This document shows positions 62,366 through 64,000 of a stretch of 64,000 bases of DNA, in pieces (within the stretch, counting starts at the first letter, position 1; each line of letters starts with the position of its first letter). Location: NCBI RefSeq assembly GCF_016808095.1, contig NC_068979.1, positions 21,411,444 to 21,475,443 on the forward strand, written 5' to 3'. Below the pieces are notes generated by a model, which saw only the letters and a program-made list of their open reading frames with translations, made no database searches and was not told the origin of the DNA. The position numbers were made by a program, and so were the translations under genes. The DNA is from Vigna angularis (Eukaryota > Streptophyta > Magnoliopsida > Fabales > Fabaceae).

Positions 62366-64000
62366 ATTTCAATTGATTTAAACATCACGGGTAAATCCAG
62401 AGTCTTCCAATTGTTGAGCTGTGCACCTGGGGAGCAAACCCATACGAAGTTTGAGCTTTCAGATCTTGCTTCCTCTTCCACCACCGCTATATGACTAGTG
62501 TTCACCCATCCAGCACTGCGAAAACTCTCTTTGATACCACAAATGTGGATTTTCTTTGGCCTTGGTTCCCGTTTCCCCATTCGAGCCAGACTGCGTTCCT
62601 TCCTTTCCTCAATCACCTTCTTGTTATCTTCCTTGTTGGGTCTATACCCCAGGCCATATCTGTTTTTGTTCCCAATTACCTCCAATGGGAATGTACGTCC
62701 TTGTCCATACTTGCCTAAACCATTCCCGAACTTATAACCTTCTTTCAGCATGACCTTGGCCATCATGATAGAGGTGCATGATAAATGTGGGTTCTTAGGA
62801 AATGGCTCAATATAGGTGTTTCCCACGATTTCTAATGATTGAAAAGCTGTTTCCAGGGCTTCCTCGGCTGCCTCTATGTAACGGGTGGAGGATGGGCCAC
62901 TCACAAGGAGATCCTCCTCTCCAGAAACTATGATCAACTTATCTCCCATGATATATTTCAGTTTTTGGTGCAATGTGGAGGGCACAACTCCCGCTGAATG
63001 GATCCATGGGCGGCCTAACAGACAGCTATAAGCTGGGAGGATATCCATGACCTGGAAAGTAATTTGAAAGACACATGGACCAATTTGGACAGGCAATTCA
63101 ATTTCTCCCATCACTACCCTTTTACTGCCGTCAAACGCCCTCACAATCATAGAGCTTGGCTTCATATGCATTCCATCACAGGGTAGCTTCTCTAATGTTT
63201 ATTTTGGCATGACATTCAGAGAGGAACCATTGTCCACCAAGACACGCGCTATAACGTGATCTAAACATTTCACGGAGACATGAAGAGCCTTGTTATGACC
63301 TCTCCCCTCAGTGGGTATCTCCTCATCAGTAAAGGTGAGGTAATTATTAGAGATGATGTTGCCAACGATGCCCTCAAACTTGTTCAACGAAATACCATGC
63401 TCGACATGAGCCTCACTGAGTACCTTCATCAACAACTTTCTGTGAGAGGTAGAATGCATAAGCAATTCTAACAAGGAAATCCGAGCAGGCATGCGATTCA
63501 ACTGCTCCACCACCTTATATTCACTCTGTTGAATGAATTTTAAAAATTCTCAGGCCTCTTCCTCAGAGATCTCTTTCTTGTCTGCCTTGTCAGAGGTCTC
63601 CTCTACTTGCACCCCTTTCCCCTTTAAATGCTCCTTAGTATTTGCGTCCATTGGTGTTTCATTATTACTAGCTCCTCTTTCCGTCAAGTTTGGTGGCGTG
63701 AAGATTCGACCACTCCTCGTCATTCCGCCGATGCCTGATATATTTTCAACAACTGGATCCCGGCTAGAGAAATGGCTTTCAATGCACTGTCCTTCGTCGA
63801 CTACATGTGTCCCATACCTCCAAGGGACAACTTTCTCGCTTTTGTAAGGAAAAGGAACTGGTGTATGGATGACAACGGGTGATCTTCCTTGAATTACTGG
63901 TGTAGGGGTGGTTCGAGTGAAGCGAATTATCAACGGCTCTGGCAAAGTTACATCTGGCTCCATACCAGTTTGTGCAAACACCTCCTCATGCTTGTCTTCA
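62362..64000 (-). pseudogene. Ogre-2 Gag-Protease, C-terminal part, two stops, partial
   Basis: The frame enters from beyond 64000 (EVFAQTGMEPDVTLPEP). It is broken by TGA at 63552-63550 (EEEA/EFLKF, where Ogre-1 has a tyrosine) and TAA at 63201-63199 (just after the protease active site DNGSSLNVMPK). The protease flap region (LLGRPWIHSAG) and the G-patch-like GYKFGNGLGKYGQG follow in 63171-62362. The downstream sequence is otherwise well kept, so inactivation is recent. Confidence 0.88.

Larger units (their letters stand above)
51893..64000 (-). mobile_element. Ogre-2 internal region (runs off the window)
   Basis: In - orientation: partial gag-pro, intron, intact pol, antisense homeobox unit, CCAGT hairpin array, non-coding region, remnant of the second hairpin array. 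ORF1, PBS and 5' LTR lie beyond 64000. Pol is nearly identical to Ogre-1 Pol, but the LTR minisatellite and the non-coding parts differ, so it is a sister subfamily. gag-pro carries at least two stops. Confidence 0.9.

Overview
This window is plant nuclear DNA made almost entirely of nested LTR retrotransposons. No ordinary host gene, tRNA or rRNA gene is visible. AT-rich spacers, spliced Ogre-type (Ty3/gypsy, Tat lineage) elements, a Tekay-type chromovirus and a SIRE-type Copia gag point to a papilionoid legume, perhaps Vigna or Phaseolus. That taxonomic guess is inference.

Layout. (1) 1-8787: remnant of an Ogre-like element on the + strand, with a broken ORF1, a readable gag, no pro-pol, and a 3' region much closer to the other Ogre copies than its gag is. 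(2) 8788-10936 and 16146-16474: the two halves of a Tekay 3' LTR. They are split by a complete 5.2-kb gag-only Copia element (10937-16140; 961-bp LTRs; CACAC target duplication). (3) The Tekay element runs on the - strand: PPT at 16475, integrase with chromodomain, RNase H and half of RT at 16510-18912. Its other half (RT start, protease, gag, PBS, 5' LTR) lies at 43223-46577. (4) A complete 24,305-bp Ogre element on the - strand (Ogre-1, 18913-43217; ATTGC target duplication) sits inside the Tekay RT domain. Its LTRs are nearly identical, and ORF1, gag-pro and pol are all open. (5) A second Ogre (Ogre-2) starts inside the Tekay 5' LTR at 46578 and runs off the window end. Its LTR is broken at 49245 by a fragment of another Tat-like element (LTR, PBS, gag with two stops, 55-bp array); the Ogre-2 interior resumes near 51893.

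The most interesting content is in the Ogre 3' regions. All three Ogre copies carry, antisense to gag-pol, a small gene for a WUSCHEL/WOX-type homeodomain protein: TATA-like box, non-coding leader exon with a GTAAGT donor, leader intron, homeodomain exon, 79-106-bp intron, and a last exon with a WUS-box-like LLDLFP motif and an EAR-like ELSL motif. In Ogre-1 the whole reading frame is open (152 codons after splicing). Between Ogre-1 and Ogre-2 the first coding exon has 12 silent and 8 replacement codon differences, which looks like purifying selection. Upstream of the gene lies an array of roughly 13-31 units, each with an inverted repeat (CCAG(T)-N6-(A)CTGG) and usually a TGGGCT motif.

How the parts work together: Ogre ORF1, gag-pro and pol are the replication machinery, with pol joined to gag-pro by removal of a 183-192-nt intron. 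The antisense homeobox unit looks like a separately transcribed passenger gene. An intron-containing passenger can survive retrotransposition only if it is antisense to the genomic RNA, which is the arrangement seen. The Copia gag-only element, Ogre-2 (gag-pro stops) and the left remnant would need proteins supplied by relatives.
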